This document shows positions 27,511-35,665 of a DNA stretch of 64,000 nt, piece by piece (position 1 is the stretch's first letter; every line of letters starts with the position of its first letter). The position numbers were made by a program, and so were the translations under genes. The stretch is from Roseovarius sp. (lineage in GTDB: Bacteria; Pseudomonadota; Alphaproteobacteria; Rhodobacterales; Rhodobacteraceae). The stretch covers positions 49,475-113,474 of the forward strand of contig JAJFIA010000002.1 of the NCBI GenBank assembly GCA_021775255.1. The letters run 5' to 3'. The notes under the pieces are model-generated. The model searched no databases and had not been told where the DNA came from. It saw nothing but the letters and a program-made list of their open reading frames with translations.

Positions 27511-28175
27511 CAATGATCATCCTTCAGGTAAGGGATTGATTTCTTGAAGTAATCAAAGCCCGAAATCAGCGTTAATGCGGCGGCAAGCCAAAGCAGCCAA
27601 AGGCCTATATGCGAAGTCCAGACCATGCCGTTGAATTTCCAGTTCAGGCCCAGAACATCCTCTTCCCGGCCATTCAGGATATCAAGGATCATCGCTCTAT
27701 CCATGCCAAAGGTGGACATGCCGAAATAATGCTCGAACACGCCATTTGAGAACAACACGGCGATAGCAACCATCTGCATGGTGGTTTTCCATTTGGCAAT
27801 GCGCGTGACCTTCAGAGTGCCCGCCGTATCGCCGAGAAATTCGCGCAGGCCCGATACGAACACCTCGCGAAACAGGATCATGGTGGCGGGCAGCACCAGC
27901 CAGGGCGACATGCTGGAATAACCGACGATCACCATCAGGGCAATCACCACCATCGCCTTGTCGGCAATCGGGTCAAGCATTGTGCCCAGCTTGGTTTCCT
28001 GTTTCCAGCTACGCGCAAGATGGCCGTCAAACCAGTCGGTCACGGCGGCAAGGACAAAGAGCGTCAGCGCATACCAATCGGCGTAGGGCCGGTTGAAATA
28101 CAGAAACATCACCGCAAGGCCGGGGGCCGCGATCAGGCGCAGAAGGGTCAGGATATTGGGGATCGTCCATGTCAT
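27510..28175 (-). CDS. pgsA: CDP-diacylglycerol-glycerol-3-phosphate 3-phosphatidyltransferase
   Basis: This 221-residue inner-membrane enzyme makes phosphatidylglycerophosphate, the first committed step to phosphatidylglycerol and cardiolipin. The CDP-alcohol phosphotransferase signature is complete: DWFDGHLAR, then GTMLDPIADK (pattern DxxDGxxAR-x8-GxxxDxxxD). It begins PNILTLLRLIAAPGL like most PgsA proteins and has about five membrane helices. It is transcribed with moaD, moaE and SCP2 through overlapping stops and starts. Confidence 0.95.
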   Translation of the reverse strand: MTWTIPNILTLLRLIAAPGLAVMFLYFNRPYADWYALTLFVLAAVTDWFDGHLARSWKQETKLGTMLDPIADKAMVVIALMVIVGYSSMSPWLVLPATMILFREVFVSGLREFLGDTAGTLKVTRIAKWKTTMQMVAIAVLFSNGVFEHYFGMSTFGMDRAMILDILNGREEDVLGLNWKFNGMVWTSHIGLWLLWLAAALTLISGFDYFKKSIPYLKDDH

Positions 28176-28224
28176 GGCGTATTCCTAGCGTGTCTGCATA
28201 TCACATGGAAGCCCGGTTTCTTTG

Positions 28225-28758
28225 TCAGGGCTCGGGCGGGTTGGCAATAAAGGCATCAATCGGCACATCGAAAGACTTCACGATATAGGCCAGTGTTGAA
28301 TAAAACCCAACCGTGGCTATCACGTCAAGCACGCCCTGAGGGCCTGTAAGCTGCTCAAGCCCGGTGCGGGCCGGGGCGGCAAGGCAGGCGTGATCAATCA
28401 GGGCATCGACCGCATTCACAAATGCGGCATCGGCGGGCGTCATCGCCGCAACCGGCCCGGCAATACTCATGATACGCGCCTCCTCCATGCCCACGGCCCG
28501 CGCCCGGCTGACGTGATGCGCCCATTCATAGGCCGCCTGCAACCGGTGGCCCGCGCGCAGGATCACCACCTCGCGCTGATCGGGCAAAAGCACGCTGTGA
28601 TGCACGATATGATCGCGTAGCCCGGCCCATGCGCGCAAAAGCGCCGGGTGATGCGCCATGACCCGGTAAACATTCAGCCCCCCGGCAAAGCCATCCTTCA
28701 TGTCGGCAATCCCGGCGGGCCATTCCGCATCGCTCAGGGGTTTGTAATCTTTAGCCAT
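28225..28758 (-). CDS. Carboxymuconolactone decarboxylase (CMD/AhpD-like) family protein
   Basis: This 177-residue protein shows the CMD helical fold: GGLNVYRVMAHHPALLRAW at the N-terminus and REVVILRAGHRLQAAYEWAHHVSRARAVGM's core with the conserved EWxxH (EWAHH). The CxxC of AhpD peroxidase reductases is absent, so it is not an AhpD disulfide reductase; it resembles the CMD proteins often annotated as 4-carboxymuconolactone decarboxylase-like. Its reaction is unknown. ATG 28758 is chosen; GTG 28767 lies nearer the AAGGG. It follows uvrC closely. Confidence 0.8.
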   Translation of the reverse strand: MAKDYKPLSDAEWPAGIADMKDGFAGGLNVYRVMAHHPALLRAWAGLRDHIVHHSVLLPDQREVVILRAGHRLQAAYEWAHHVSRARAVGMEEARIMSIAGPVAAMTPADAAFVNAVDALIDHACLAAPARTGLEQLTGPQGVLDVIATVGFYSTLAYIVKSFDVPIDAFIANPPEP

Positions 28759-28767
28759 AACAGTCAC

Positions 28768-30651
28768 TTACCCTTTTTCGTGAAAATAATCATAGATCGT
28801 TTGCGCCAACGCCCCCGAGACCCCCGCAACAGCCTTGAGATCGGCAAGATTGGCGCGGGTCACCGCCTTGGCGCTGCCGAAATGCGCCAATAATGCCCGT
28901 TTGCGCGCGGCCCCCACGCCGGGCACGTCATCCAGCGGGGTGGCACCCACGGATTTGGCACGTTTGGCGCGGTGGGTGCCGATGGCAAAGCGGTGCGCCT
29001 CATCGCGCAGGCGCTGGATGAAATAAAGCACTGGATCGTTGCGCCGAAGCGCCATCGGGCGGTGGCCGACGCGGTGAAACTCTTCCTTGCCGTGGTCACG
29101 GTCCACGCCTTTGGCAACACCGATCATCGGCAGATCACGCACGCCCAGCTCCTCCATGATCCCGGCCACGGCGCTCACTTGCCCCGCGCCACCGTCGATC
29201 AGCAACAGATCCGGCCAATGGCCTTGCACGCGGTCGGGATCATCCTTGAGCAGGCGTTTGAAGCGGCGGCTGAGCACCTCTTTCATCATGCCGAAATCAT
29301 CGCCGGGGGTCAGGGCCTCGCCCTTGATGTTGAACTTGCGGTACTGGTTTTTCATCAGCCCTTCGGGGCCGGCAACAATCATCGCGCCCACCGCATAAGC
29401 GCCCTGAATATGGCTGTTGTCATAGACTTCGATCCGGGCCGGGGCCGCAGGCAGATCAAATGCCTCGGCCAGCGCTTTGAGCAATCTGGCCTGGGTCGCG
29501 GTTTCCGCCATTTTGCGCGCCAGACTTTCGCGGGCATTGCGCATGGCCCCATCCATCAGGGCCGCCTTTTCGCCGCGCTGCGGCAGGACAATCTCAACCT
29601 TGCGGCCCAGTTTTTCCCCAAGAGCAAGCTGCATAATATCACAATTCTCAATCGGGGTGGAAATGATCAACTGCCGGGGCGGGATTTTATTATCGTAAAA
29701 CTGGCCGATGAAAGCCTCCAATACTTCGGCTTCTTCCACGTCCGGGCCAACACGGGGATAAAAATCGCGGTTGCCCCAGTTCTGCCCGCCGCGGATGAAA
29801 AACACCTGCACGCAGGCCTGCCCCTTTTCCAGATAAAGCGCGATCAGATCGGCCTCGTCCACGGTGCGGGGGTTTATATCCTGATTGGTCTGCACCTGCG
29901 TCAGCGCCTTGATCCGGTCGCGCAGGGCGGCGGCGCGTTCAAATTCAAGCGCTTCGGATGCCGCAGTCATCTGGGCTGCAAGCTTGGTCTGAATTTCGCT
30001 GGATTTGCCGGAAAGATAGCGCTGCGCATCGCGCACATGCACGGCGTAATCGGCTTTGGAGATTTCGCCGGTGCAGGGCGCGGTGCAGCGTTTGATCTGG
30101 TATTGCAGACAGGGCCGGGTGCGGGATGCGAACATGCTGTCGGAACAGTTGCGCAGAAGGAAAACCCGTTGCAGTTGCGCCAATGTCCGGTTGACCGCCC
30201 CGGCCCCGGCAAACGGGCCATAATAGGTGCCTTTTTCCTTCCTGGCACCGCGATGTTTTTTGATCATCGGAAAATCATGTTCCGAAGTGACAAGGATGCT
30301 GGGAAAGCTTTTGTCATCGCGCAGCAACACGTTATAGCGCGGCTTGAGTTGCTTGATCAGGTTTTGCTCAAGCAAGAGCGCCTCAGTTTCGGTTTTGGTG
30401 GTGAGAAACATCATTTTCGTGGTTTGCGCGATCATCCGGGCGATGCGGCCCGAATGCCCGGTGGGGCGGGCATAGCTGGAAACCCGCGCCCGCAGATTGC
30501 GCGCCTTGCCGACATAAAGCACCCGTGCCTGCGCATCGAGCATACGGTAGACACCCGGCGAGCTGTCAAGCGAATGCAGGTACCGGCGGATCACATCATG
30601 GCCGGATCCGGGCGTTGGTTCTGGGGTTTTGTCCGTCATAACATCCGACAT
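28768..30651 (-). CDS. uvrC: Excinuclease ABC subunit C
   Basis: This 627-residue nucleotide-excision-repair endonuclease makes both cuts around a UvrAB-marked lesion. The GIY-YIG nuclease domain is at the start (GVYRML, then VLYVGKARNLRARV). A Cys-containing UvrC region follows (CSDSMFASRTRPCLQYQIKR's Cys set, then CTAPCTG), then the UvrB-binding UVR motif (EALEFERAAALRDRI), the RNase-H-like domain (RIEVYDNSHIQG, LLLIDGGAGQ) and C-terminal HhH motifs (DDVPGVGAARKRALL). The start is the first ATG; a second Met four codons later is possible. A 464-bp gap lies upstream. Confidence 0.96.
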   Translation of the reverse strand: MSDVMTDKTPEPTPGSGHDVIRRYLHSLDSSPGVYRMLDAQARVLYVGKARNLRARVSSYARPTGHSGRIARMIAQTTKMMFLTTKTETEALLLEQNLIKQLKPRYNVLLRDDKSFPSILVTSEHDFPMIKKHRGARKEKGTYYGPFAGAGAVNRTLAQLQRVFLLRNCSDSMFASRTRPCLQYQIKRCTAPCTGEISKADYAVHVRDAQRYLSGKSSEIQTKLAAQMTAASEALEFERAAALRDRIKALTQVQTNQDINPRTVDEADLIALYLEKGQACVQVFFIRGGQNWGNRDFYPRVGPDVEEAEVLEAFIGQFYDNKIPPRQLIISTPIENCDIMQLALGEKLGRKVEIVLPQRGEKAALMDGAMRNARESLARKMAETATQARLLKALAEAFDLPAAPARIEVYDNSHIQGAYAVGAMIVAGPEGLMKNQYRKFNIKGEALTPGDDFGMMKEVLSRRFKRLLKDDPDRVQGHWPDLLLIDGGAGQVSAVAGIMEELGVRDLPMIGVAKGVDRDHGKEEFHRVGHRPMALRRNDPVLYFIQRLRDEAHRFAIGTHRAKRAKSVGATPLDDVPGVGAARKRALLAHFGSAKAVTRANLADLKAVAGVSGALAQTIYDYFHEKG

Positions 30652-30948
30652 GTGATTCTTTGTTCTTGCTGCAATCTTATTGGCCCTGGGACAAGGGTAA
30701 ACCTTTCCACTTTTCCTGTGGATAACTCTGCAGATAACTTACCCTGACCGGGAATTTTTCCTTTGTTTTTGTGATCTTCCGTGATGTGCCTAATTTTTAG
30801 GCAGATTTTCAGGTCTTTGATATTAAAGGATAAAAATATCCAGTATTGGCAATGCACTGAAATCATTATGATTTTTGTAACGGATTGATGACAAAAACCT
30901 GAAAGGTGCAAAACTTAGAGCGGGGCGGTGTTTTGAACGGCTGGCGCG

Positions 30949-30970
30949 AGCGTGGGTTGCACCCACCTTA
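30949..30970. repeat. Single arm of the GTAGGGTGGGT repeat family
   Basis: GCGTGGGTTGCACCCACCTT matches one arm of the inverted repeat at 22898-22963 with one base changed. It lies in the 464-bp AT-rich gap upstream of uvrC, in which no ORF of note was seen apart from hairpins. Confidence 0.65.
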
Positions 30971-31015
30971 CATTGTAAACAATATCGTGTTTTCGCACTC
31001 ATTAAAGCGTGTCAT

Positions 31016-31040
31016 GATCAGGTTGACTCACAACCTGATC
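31016..31040. repeat. 10-bp-arm perfect hairpin in uvrC-SDR gap
   Basis: GATCAGGTTG and CAACCTGATC flank the loop ACTCA. It lies between the uvrC promoter region and the 3' end of the SDR gene, so it may end the SDR transcript. Confidence 0.55.
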
Positions 31041-31073
31041 CTGAAACACCCACAACATCAACAGGTTCCGCGC

Positions 31074-31112
31074 GTTTCGCCATATTGTTGTGATCCACCC
31101 ATGAGGCGAAAC
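31074..31112. terminator. Inverted repeat just after SDR gene end
   Basis: GTTTCGCC (31074-31081) pairs with GGCGAAAC (31105-31112) across 23 bases, right after the SDR stop on the minus strand. A similar sequence (CGTTTC...GGCGAAACG) recurs at 39089-39135, also behind a gene. Confidence 0.4.
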
Positions 31113-31115
31113 ACA

Positions 31116-31889
31116 TTAATCCCGGATATCCGGTGTTTGCCAGGCCAGGTGCTGACCACCATCCACGCATAGCAACTGACCGGTGACCGCCGGCGCATCT
31201 AGAAAATAGCGCAGGGCGGCGGCGATATCGCGGGTATTCACACCGCGCTCAAGGATGGTGGCCTCGCGTTGGGCCTTGAAATGATCCTCGCTCTGGCGGT
31301 GGCCCTGGATGGTTGGCCCCGGTCCGATGGCATTGACCCGCACCTTTGGTGCCAGCCCCTGCGCCGCGGTTTGGGTAAACGCCCAAAGGCCCATCTTGGC
31401 GATGGTATAGCTCATGAAATGCGGCGTGAGTTTCAGCACCCGCTGATCCACCATATTCACCACCAGCGCCTGCGCCAGCGGCTCGTTATTCTCATCCATC
31501 AGCGGCGGTGGGGCATCGGCGGCCATGGCTTGAGTAAGTACAAACGGCGCCCGCAGGTTCGAGCCGATATGGCGGTTCCAGCTTTCCAATGTGGCGGTCT
31601 CGATGGTGTCATGCTCAAAGATCGAGGCATTATTGACAAGTGTCATGATCGGCCCGCCAAGGGCCTTTACCGCACGCGGCACAAGCGCGGCGGTCTGTGC
31701 CTCGTCCAGCAGATCGGCCTGCAACGCCACCGCCTTTTGGCCCATGGCGGTAATTTCCTCCACCACCTCCTGTGCGCCCCCCCCGGAGCTGGCAAAATGC
31801 ACCGCCACATCCATGCCGGCGCGGGCCAGTTCAAGCGCCAGGGCACGGCCCATGCGCTGCCCGGCTCCGGTTACCAATGCGCGTGCCAT
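31116..31889 (-). CDS. SDR family oxidoreductase (FolM/pteridine-reductase-like)
   Basis: This 257-residue NAD(P)H-dependent short-chain reductase has the nucleotide loop TGAGQRMGR, NNAS, and the YxxxK pair in SYTIAK. The catalytic Ser of typical SDRs is replaced by Asp in VVNMVDQRV. That exchange, together with RVNAIGPGPT and TGQLLCVDGGQHLAW, is characteristic of FolM and pteridine-reductase relatives that reduce dihydropteridines, so dihydromonapterin or dihydrofolate is a plausible substrate. The frame is open to 32030, but ATG 31889 has GGAGG ten bases upstream and starts at the family N-terminus. It follows the antiporter gene by 14 bp. Confidence 0.85.
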   Translation of the reverse strand: MARALVTGAGQRMGRALALELARAGMDVAVHFASSGGGAQEVVEEITAMGQKAVALQADLLDEAQTAALVPRAVKALGGPIMTLVNNASIFEHDTIETATLESWNRHIGSNLRAPFVLTQAMAADAPPPLMDENNEPLAQALVVNMVDQRVLKLTPHFMSYTIAKMGLWAFTQTAAQGLAPKVRVNAIGPGPTIQGHRQSEDHFKAQREATILERGVNTRDIAAALRYFLDAPAVTGQLLCVDGGQHLAWQTPDIRD

Positions 31890-31903
31890 GGTCTGCCCGC
31901 CTC

Positions 31904-32863
31904 CTACATCAACACGAATGTGACATATGCCATATAAAGCGACGTCAGGCCAATGCCCCAGCCTTTGCCGATATCGAATTTGAAGAATACAAACGGGATC
32001 AGCATCAACGACGCCGCCAGCATCACCCACAGATCAAACTGCAAAAATTCCGGATCAACCGGGATGCGACCGACCAGTGAGGCAATGCCGATGATGGCCA
32101 GAAGGTTGAACATGTTCGAGCCGATGACATTGCCCAGCGCCACATCTGCCTGTTTGCGCAGCGCCGCCATGACGGTTGTGGCCAGTTCCGGCAAAGAGGT
32201 ACCCAAAGCCACCAGTGTCAGGCCGATCACCGCGTCACTGACGCCGTATTCCCGGGCAATGATCGAGGCATTATCAACCAGTATATCAGCGCCCAGAGGC
32301 AGGCCAATCAGCCCAAGCACCAAAAACACCATGATCTGCCACCACGGCATATCCGGGTCAGCGCCTTCAACATCCTCATCCTCGCCGTTCTGCGCCTTTG
32401 TGTGATTGTCGCGGCGGTGACGGCGGGCATCGCGAAAGGTATCGCTGAGGACATAGGCCAGCGCCGCCAGCAGGATCAGGCCGGAGATGAACGTAAACGT
32501 GCCGGTTAAGGCCAGCGCGATAAACAGAATTGTGGCTGCCATCATATAGAGATAGGTTTTCAGGCATCTGCAACCGCTGGTATGCAGCGTAGTCAGTAAC
32601 GCCGGGATGCCCAGAACCAGCAGCACATTGGCGGTATTCGAGCCGATGACATTGCCCAGCGCCAGGCCCGGCTTGTTATCAATCACCGCATTGACCGAGA
32701 TCAGCAATTCCGGCGCCGAGGTGCCGAATGCCACGATCGTCAGGCTGACAATCAGCGCCGGAACCCCCATCCGCAGGCTGAGATTGACAGCACCCTTCAC
32801 CAAAGCATCCCCCGCCAGAAGCAGGATCACCAGGCCCAGGCCCAAGAGCAGCCAGGGCATCAT
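31904..32863 (-). CDS. Calcium/sodium antiporter (CaCA family, YrbG-like)
   Basis: This 319-residue inner-membrane exchanger has the two inverted alpha-repeats of the CaCA superfamily: GTSAPELLISV...GNVIGSN in the first half and GTSLPELATTV...GNVIGSN in the second. The Glu of each GTSxPEL binds cations. A charged cytosolic loop rich in His, Arg and Asp/Glu separates the halves (about 145-170). It probably trades Na+ or H+ for Ca2+. The first ATG overlaps the stop of the small zinc-ribbon gene upstream (ATGATG), so the two are coupled. Confidence 0.92.
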   Translation of the reverse strand: MMPWLLLGLGLVILLLAGDALVKGAVNLSLRMGVPALIVSLTIVAFGTSAPELLISVNAVIDNKPGLALGNVIGSNTANVLLVLGIPALLTTLHTSGCRCLKTYLYMMAATILFIALALTGTFTFISGLILLAALAYVLSDTFRDARRHRRDNHTKAQNGEDEDVEGADPDMPWWQIMVFLVLGLIGLPLGADILVDNASIIAREYGVSDAVIGLTLVALGTSLPELATTVMAALRKQADVALGNVIGSNMFNLLAIIGIASLVGRIPVDPEFLQFDLWVMLAASLMLIPFVFFKFDIGKGWGIGLTSLYMAYVTFVLM

Positions 32864-33030
32864 TTACCCTTGTCCTTCTCACAGGTACAGGGGCCTTTGC
32901 CGATGCGAAACCGGCCGCATTTGGGGCATTTCACCTGTGCCAGCTTTTTCTGCCCCGGATAGCGCAACTTGCCAAACATCGCCATGACACCCATGGCGAT
33001 CAAAAACAGCATGACGGCCTTGACAACCAT
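32860..33030 (-). CDS. 56-residue membrane protein with zinc-ribbon-like Cys motifs
   Basis: This short gene fits between the S49 peptidase gene (stop at 33033) and the antiporter gene, touching both. It encodes an N-terminal hydrophobic segment (VMLFLIAMGVMAMFG, residues 6-20), a short basic link, then CPKCGRF and GPCTCEKDK: two Cys pairs, 10 residues apart, that look like a zinc ribbon. The tight fit and ATGA overlap argue that it is translated. Function is unknown; similar small proteins are annotated as hypothetical in relatives. An S49 peptidase next to it suggests, weakly, a role in membrane protein quality control. Confidence 0.75.
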   Translation of the reverse strand: MVVKAVMLFLIAMGVMAMFGKLRYPGQKKLAQVKCPKCGRFRIGKGPCTCEKDKGK

Positions 33031-33032
33031 CC

Positions 33033-33830
33033 CTATAGCCCGAACCGCGCGTAATCGGCGCGTTCTTCTATGGCCCCGATCGCGTCATTGGCCAGATTTG
33101 CCCCGAACCGGCGTAAAAGCCCGCGGCGGCGGCCATAATGCGCCAGCCTGACATTTTCTCCGTAAAGCTCTTGCAGTTTGGGCAAAAGATGCGCCTCTCC
33201 GTCAACCAGGCCCAGCTCAACCGCGCGGCGACCGAGCCAGAATTCACCGGTAAAAAGATCTTGCTTTTCGCTAAGCCGCCCGCCCCGGCGTGATTTCACC
33301 TGATCGGTGAATAACTCATGTATCTGGCCAAGAATGTCCTTCAGGCGGGCCACATCGGCTTTTTTCTCGGGCTGGAACGGGTCCAGCATGGATTTCGATT
33401 TGGCCGAGATATGCACCCGTCGTTCCACCCCATGGCGGGTTATCAGCTCATGCAGGCCAAACCCGGCCGAGATCACCCCGATCGAGCCGACGATGGATCC
33501 GGCATCAACCCAGATGTCATCGGCCGACGTGGCCAGCCAATAGCCACCCGAGGCGGCGACATCCTCGACAAAGGCATGGACGGGTATCTTTTTCTCATCC
33601 GCCAGCCGCCGGATACGCGCGGCAATCAGCGATGATTGCACCGGCGATCCGCCGGGCGAATTGATCAGTAAGGCCACCGCTGATGGTTTGCCGCGTTTGA
33701 ACGCCCTGTCGATGACCGGGCCCATGGCCTCATCATTCAGCTTGGCGGTGCCACTTGTACCGATGCTGCCGGTCAGGCGAATAACGGCCACCAGTGACGG
33801 CGATTTAACGAAAGGAATCCAGTGCTTCAT
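33033..33830 (-). CDS. S49 family signal-peptide-peptidase-like serine protease (SppA/SohB-type)
   Basis: This 265-residue protein is the single-domain form of the S49 family, which uses a Ser-Lys dyad to degrade signal peptides or other membrane peptides. Family motifs are LLINSPGGSPVQSSLIA, the Ser motif VEDVAASGGYWLA, SIVGSIGVISAGFG and the Lys region SAKSKSMLDPF. An N-terminal hydrophobic stretch is short, so membrane attachment may be weak. ATG 33830 is chosen over the longer frame starting at 33866. It begins a minus-strand operon with the small ribbon protein, antiporter and FolM-like gene. Confidence 0.88.
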   Translation of the reverse strand: MKHWIPFVKSPSLVAVIRLTGSIGTSGTAKLNDEAMGPVIDRAFKRGKPSAVALLINSPGGSPVQSSLIAARIRRLADEKKIPVHAFVEDVAASGGYWLATSADDIWVDAGSIVGSIGVISAGFGLHELITRHGVERRVHISAKSKSMLDPFQPEKKADVARLKDILGQIHELFTDQVKSRRGGRLSEKQDLFTGEFWLGRRAVELGLVDGEAHLLPKLQELYGENVRLAHYGRRRGLLRRFGANLANDAIGAIEERADYARFGL

Positions 33831-33989
33831 GCAGTTCGATTTAGAATGCCCATAGGCGACAAACAAGGGATGGAAGGAAGATGAGTTGTCTCAGCGCCAA
33901 AAAAGTAGCCAAAGCCGGGTAAATAAGTCACGCGCACTCATACTATTACCTGAGTTAAGAAAACCAGTAAAACTGAAACCGTTCTTTCC

Positions 33990-34018
33990 TTGCAAGTGTT
34001 TCCTGATTGTTCTATTTA
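33990..34018 (+). promoter_or_regulatory. Predicted promoter of the ImmA/IrrE-cyclase pair
   Basis: TTGCAA (33990-33995) and TATTTA (34013-34018) are 17 bp apart, close to the sigma-70 consensus. The predicted transcription start near 34025 lies after the spurious ATG at 33886, which supports the shorter protease gene. The sequence from 33840 to 34040 is AT-rich and has no other gene. Confidence 0.5.
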
Positions 34019-34050
34019 AACAGTGTCACAACACGCGAAGCAGGTCTATT

Positions 34051-34605
34051 TTGTCCAAATCAGAAACGCTTCTCAAAACGCCTATGCCCACTCGGGCTAG
34101 CAAAAACGCAGTGCATAATTACGCCGAGAAGTTAGCCGAAAAGCTTGATTTCGAGCCTGGGGCTTCTTTGCAAGCGCTCATTAAAAAGCTTGGTGGCAGA
34201 CTCGAGATTTCCGATCCGTTTGCAGAAGATATTGATGAATCAATGCACGTTAAAGGCAAGCGCAATTTCACAATTTATATTTCAAACTTCACATCTGACA
34301 GGCGAGACCGATTTACAATCGCACATGAATTGGGTCACTATCTTCTACACTATCCACCAATTTTAAAAGACAACCCCAAAGTCGAGATGAAAGCAACTAG
34401 ATGGGTTGATGAAACTGATAAGGATCAAATGAGGGCCGAGTGGGAGGCAAATTGGTTTGCTGCTGCCTTTTTGATGCCTGAGAAAGCCTTCAGAGCCAAA
34501 TACGGACATCATGTTGACATTGGTGAAATTGCCGATCATTTCAAGGTAAGCGTTTCAGCCGCAAAAATCCGTGCGCAAAGTTTAGGATTGGACATTGCAG
34601 ACTAA
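34051..34605 (+). CDS. ImmA/IrrE family metallo-endopeptidase
   Basis: This 184-residue protein has the COG2856 zinc-peptidase core: IAHELGHYLLH (HExxH, 92-96) and EWEANWFAAAFLMP with third ligand Glu132. ImmA cleaves the ImmR repressor of ICEBs1 and IrrE/PprI cleaves DdrO, so the family mostly controls regulators by proteolysis. There is no helix-turn-helix here; a C-terminal stretch (IGEIADHFKVSVSAAKIRAQSLGL) resembles the family's small helical cap. TTG 34051 fits the promoter, a CAGGT ribosome site and the family N-terminus; ATG 34084 is the alternative. The gene is AT-rich against its surroundings and overlaps the cyclase gene by 11 bp. Cofactor and target are unknown. Confidence 0.82.
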   Translation: MSKSETLLKTPMPTRASKNAVHNYAEKLAEKLDFEPGASLQALIKKLGGRLEISDPFAEDIDESMHVKGKRNFTIYISNFTSDRRDRFTIAHELGHYLLHYPPILKDNPKVEMKATRWVDETDKDQMRAEWEANWFAAAFLMPEKAFRAKYGHHVDIGEIADHFKVSVSAAKIRAQSLGLDIAD

Positions 34606-35665
34606 GCCTGCTTACCGAGTTCGCCTATTTCTTGCTGTTGATCTGGTCGGGTCTACCGCGTTTAAGGCAGTCGAAGAAAACCAAAGCTTAGATGAAATAA
34701 AAGCACGGCCTAAATGGGTTTCTGTGTTCGATGAATTTTACAGTTTATTCCCCCTGAATGTGAAAAGGGAGTATGAAAGCAACCTTGGGCCCTTGCCACG
34801 AAACCACCCTAAATCGGGCTTCCCAAAGCTGTGGAAAACCATCGGTGATGAAGTTATTTTGTGTTGCCGGGTTGTGAGCAGAAGCCATGTTTCGGCATGT
34901 GTTGAAGCCTTTCTAAAATGTCTGGAAGAATACTCGAAGAAGTTGCGTGATGAAGACAACAAACTTGACGTGAAAGGCAACATGTGGCTTGCAACATTTC
35001 CCGCCCCTAATACTAGCATTCCACTAATCCGAGATTCCGATAAAGAACCCGATATAACAATCTCAGAAGAAATCGAAGTTAAAATTGATGAGAACCCCCA
35101 TCTTTTTGATTTCCTTGGTAAAGCGATTGATACTGGTTTCCGACTCGCAAAACATTCTTCTGCATCTCAGTGTACGTTAACAACCCAATTGGCTTATCTG
35201 TTGGTGTGCGAAAATTTAGCTCCACCTGAAAAAGGACGTGACATTCATTTTAGCAACACCGAGATATTCAAAGGCGTTAATGATGGGACACCTTATCCCT
35301 GTCTTTCAATTTCAACCGAAACTCGGAGCGCCCAAGTTGAGCTTTTAAAGCTGGAACACACGGTTAGTGGTAAGTCTCTCTATACTCAGTCAAATATGAA
35401 AGACTATCTCGAAAAATTTATGGAGATAACAAAAATTGAAAATATCTGGCTACCTGAGAAAACAGGTGGCGAAATTATTGATGAGAACAAACCAAATTCT
35501 TACCGAGCTTTTGAAGAAGTTTTTGAAAGTGAAATTGCACTGATAGAGAGGCAAGACAAGCAAATGAAACTGGCTGAAGAAGATGGTGACGGAACCCAAA
35601 ATGGCAACGAGATTCCAGAAGACTACTCGGTTGAATTGATCCGAGAACAAAATGATGATGACTAA
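34595..35665 (+). CDS. Class III nucleotidyl-cyclase-like protein (Pycsar-like candidate)
   Basis: This 356-residue protein shows a class III cyclase pattern: [11 protein letters not shown] with first metal Asp16, [12 protein letters not shown] with Lys81 and second metal Asp85, and [15 protein letters not shown] (178-192) in place of the usual N-x-A-A-R-L, keeping Arg183. A long insert (about 115-170) separates these. The last 120 residues have no known domain, and no membrane segment is seen. Such stand-alone cyclases include the cCMP/cUMP-forming PycC enzymes of Pycsar defence; the nucleotide cannot be told by eye. The start is TTG at 34595 with AGGA seven bases upstream, inside the protease gene. 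Its stop overlaps that of the convergent ABC permease. Confidence 0.72.
   Translation: MQTKPAYRVRLFLAVDLVGSTAFKAVEENQSLDEIKARPKWVSVFDEFYSLFPLNVKREYESNLGPLPRNHPKSGFPKLWKTIGDEVILCCRVVSRSHVSACVEAFLKCLEEYSKKLRDEDNKLDVKGNMWLATFPAPNTSIPLIRDSDKEPDITISEEIEVKIDENPHLFDFLGKAIDTGFRLAKHSSASQCTLTTQLAYLLVCENLAPPEKGRDIHFSNTEIFKGVNDGTPYPCLSISTETRSAQVELLKLEHTVSGKSLYTQSNMKDYLEKFMEITKIENIWLPEKTGGEIIDENKPNSYRAFEEVFESEIALIERQDKQMKLAEEDGDGTQNGNEIPEDYSVELIREQNDDD

Noticed and set aside
28972..30747. 591-codon plus-strand frame opposite uvrC
   Set aside because: Antisense shadow of uvrC, without any recognisable domain.
33886..34050. N-terminal extension of the ImmA/IrrE gene from the ATG at 33886
   Set aside because: The translated stretch looks non-coding and lies upstream of the predicted promoter; family homology starts near the TTG at 34051.
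34595..35665. Calling the cyclase a confirmed Pycsar enzyme
   Set aside because: No TIR or membrane effector is adjacent and nucleotide specificity cannot be read from the sequence, so only a likeness is claimed.
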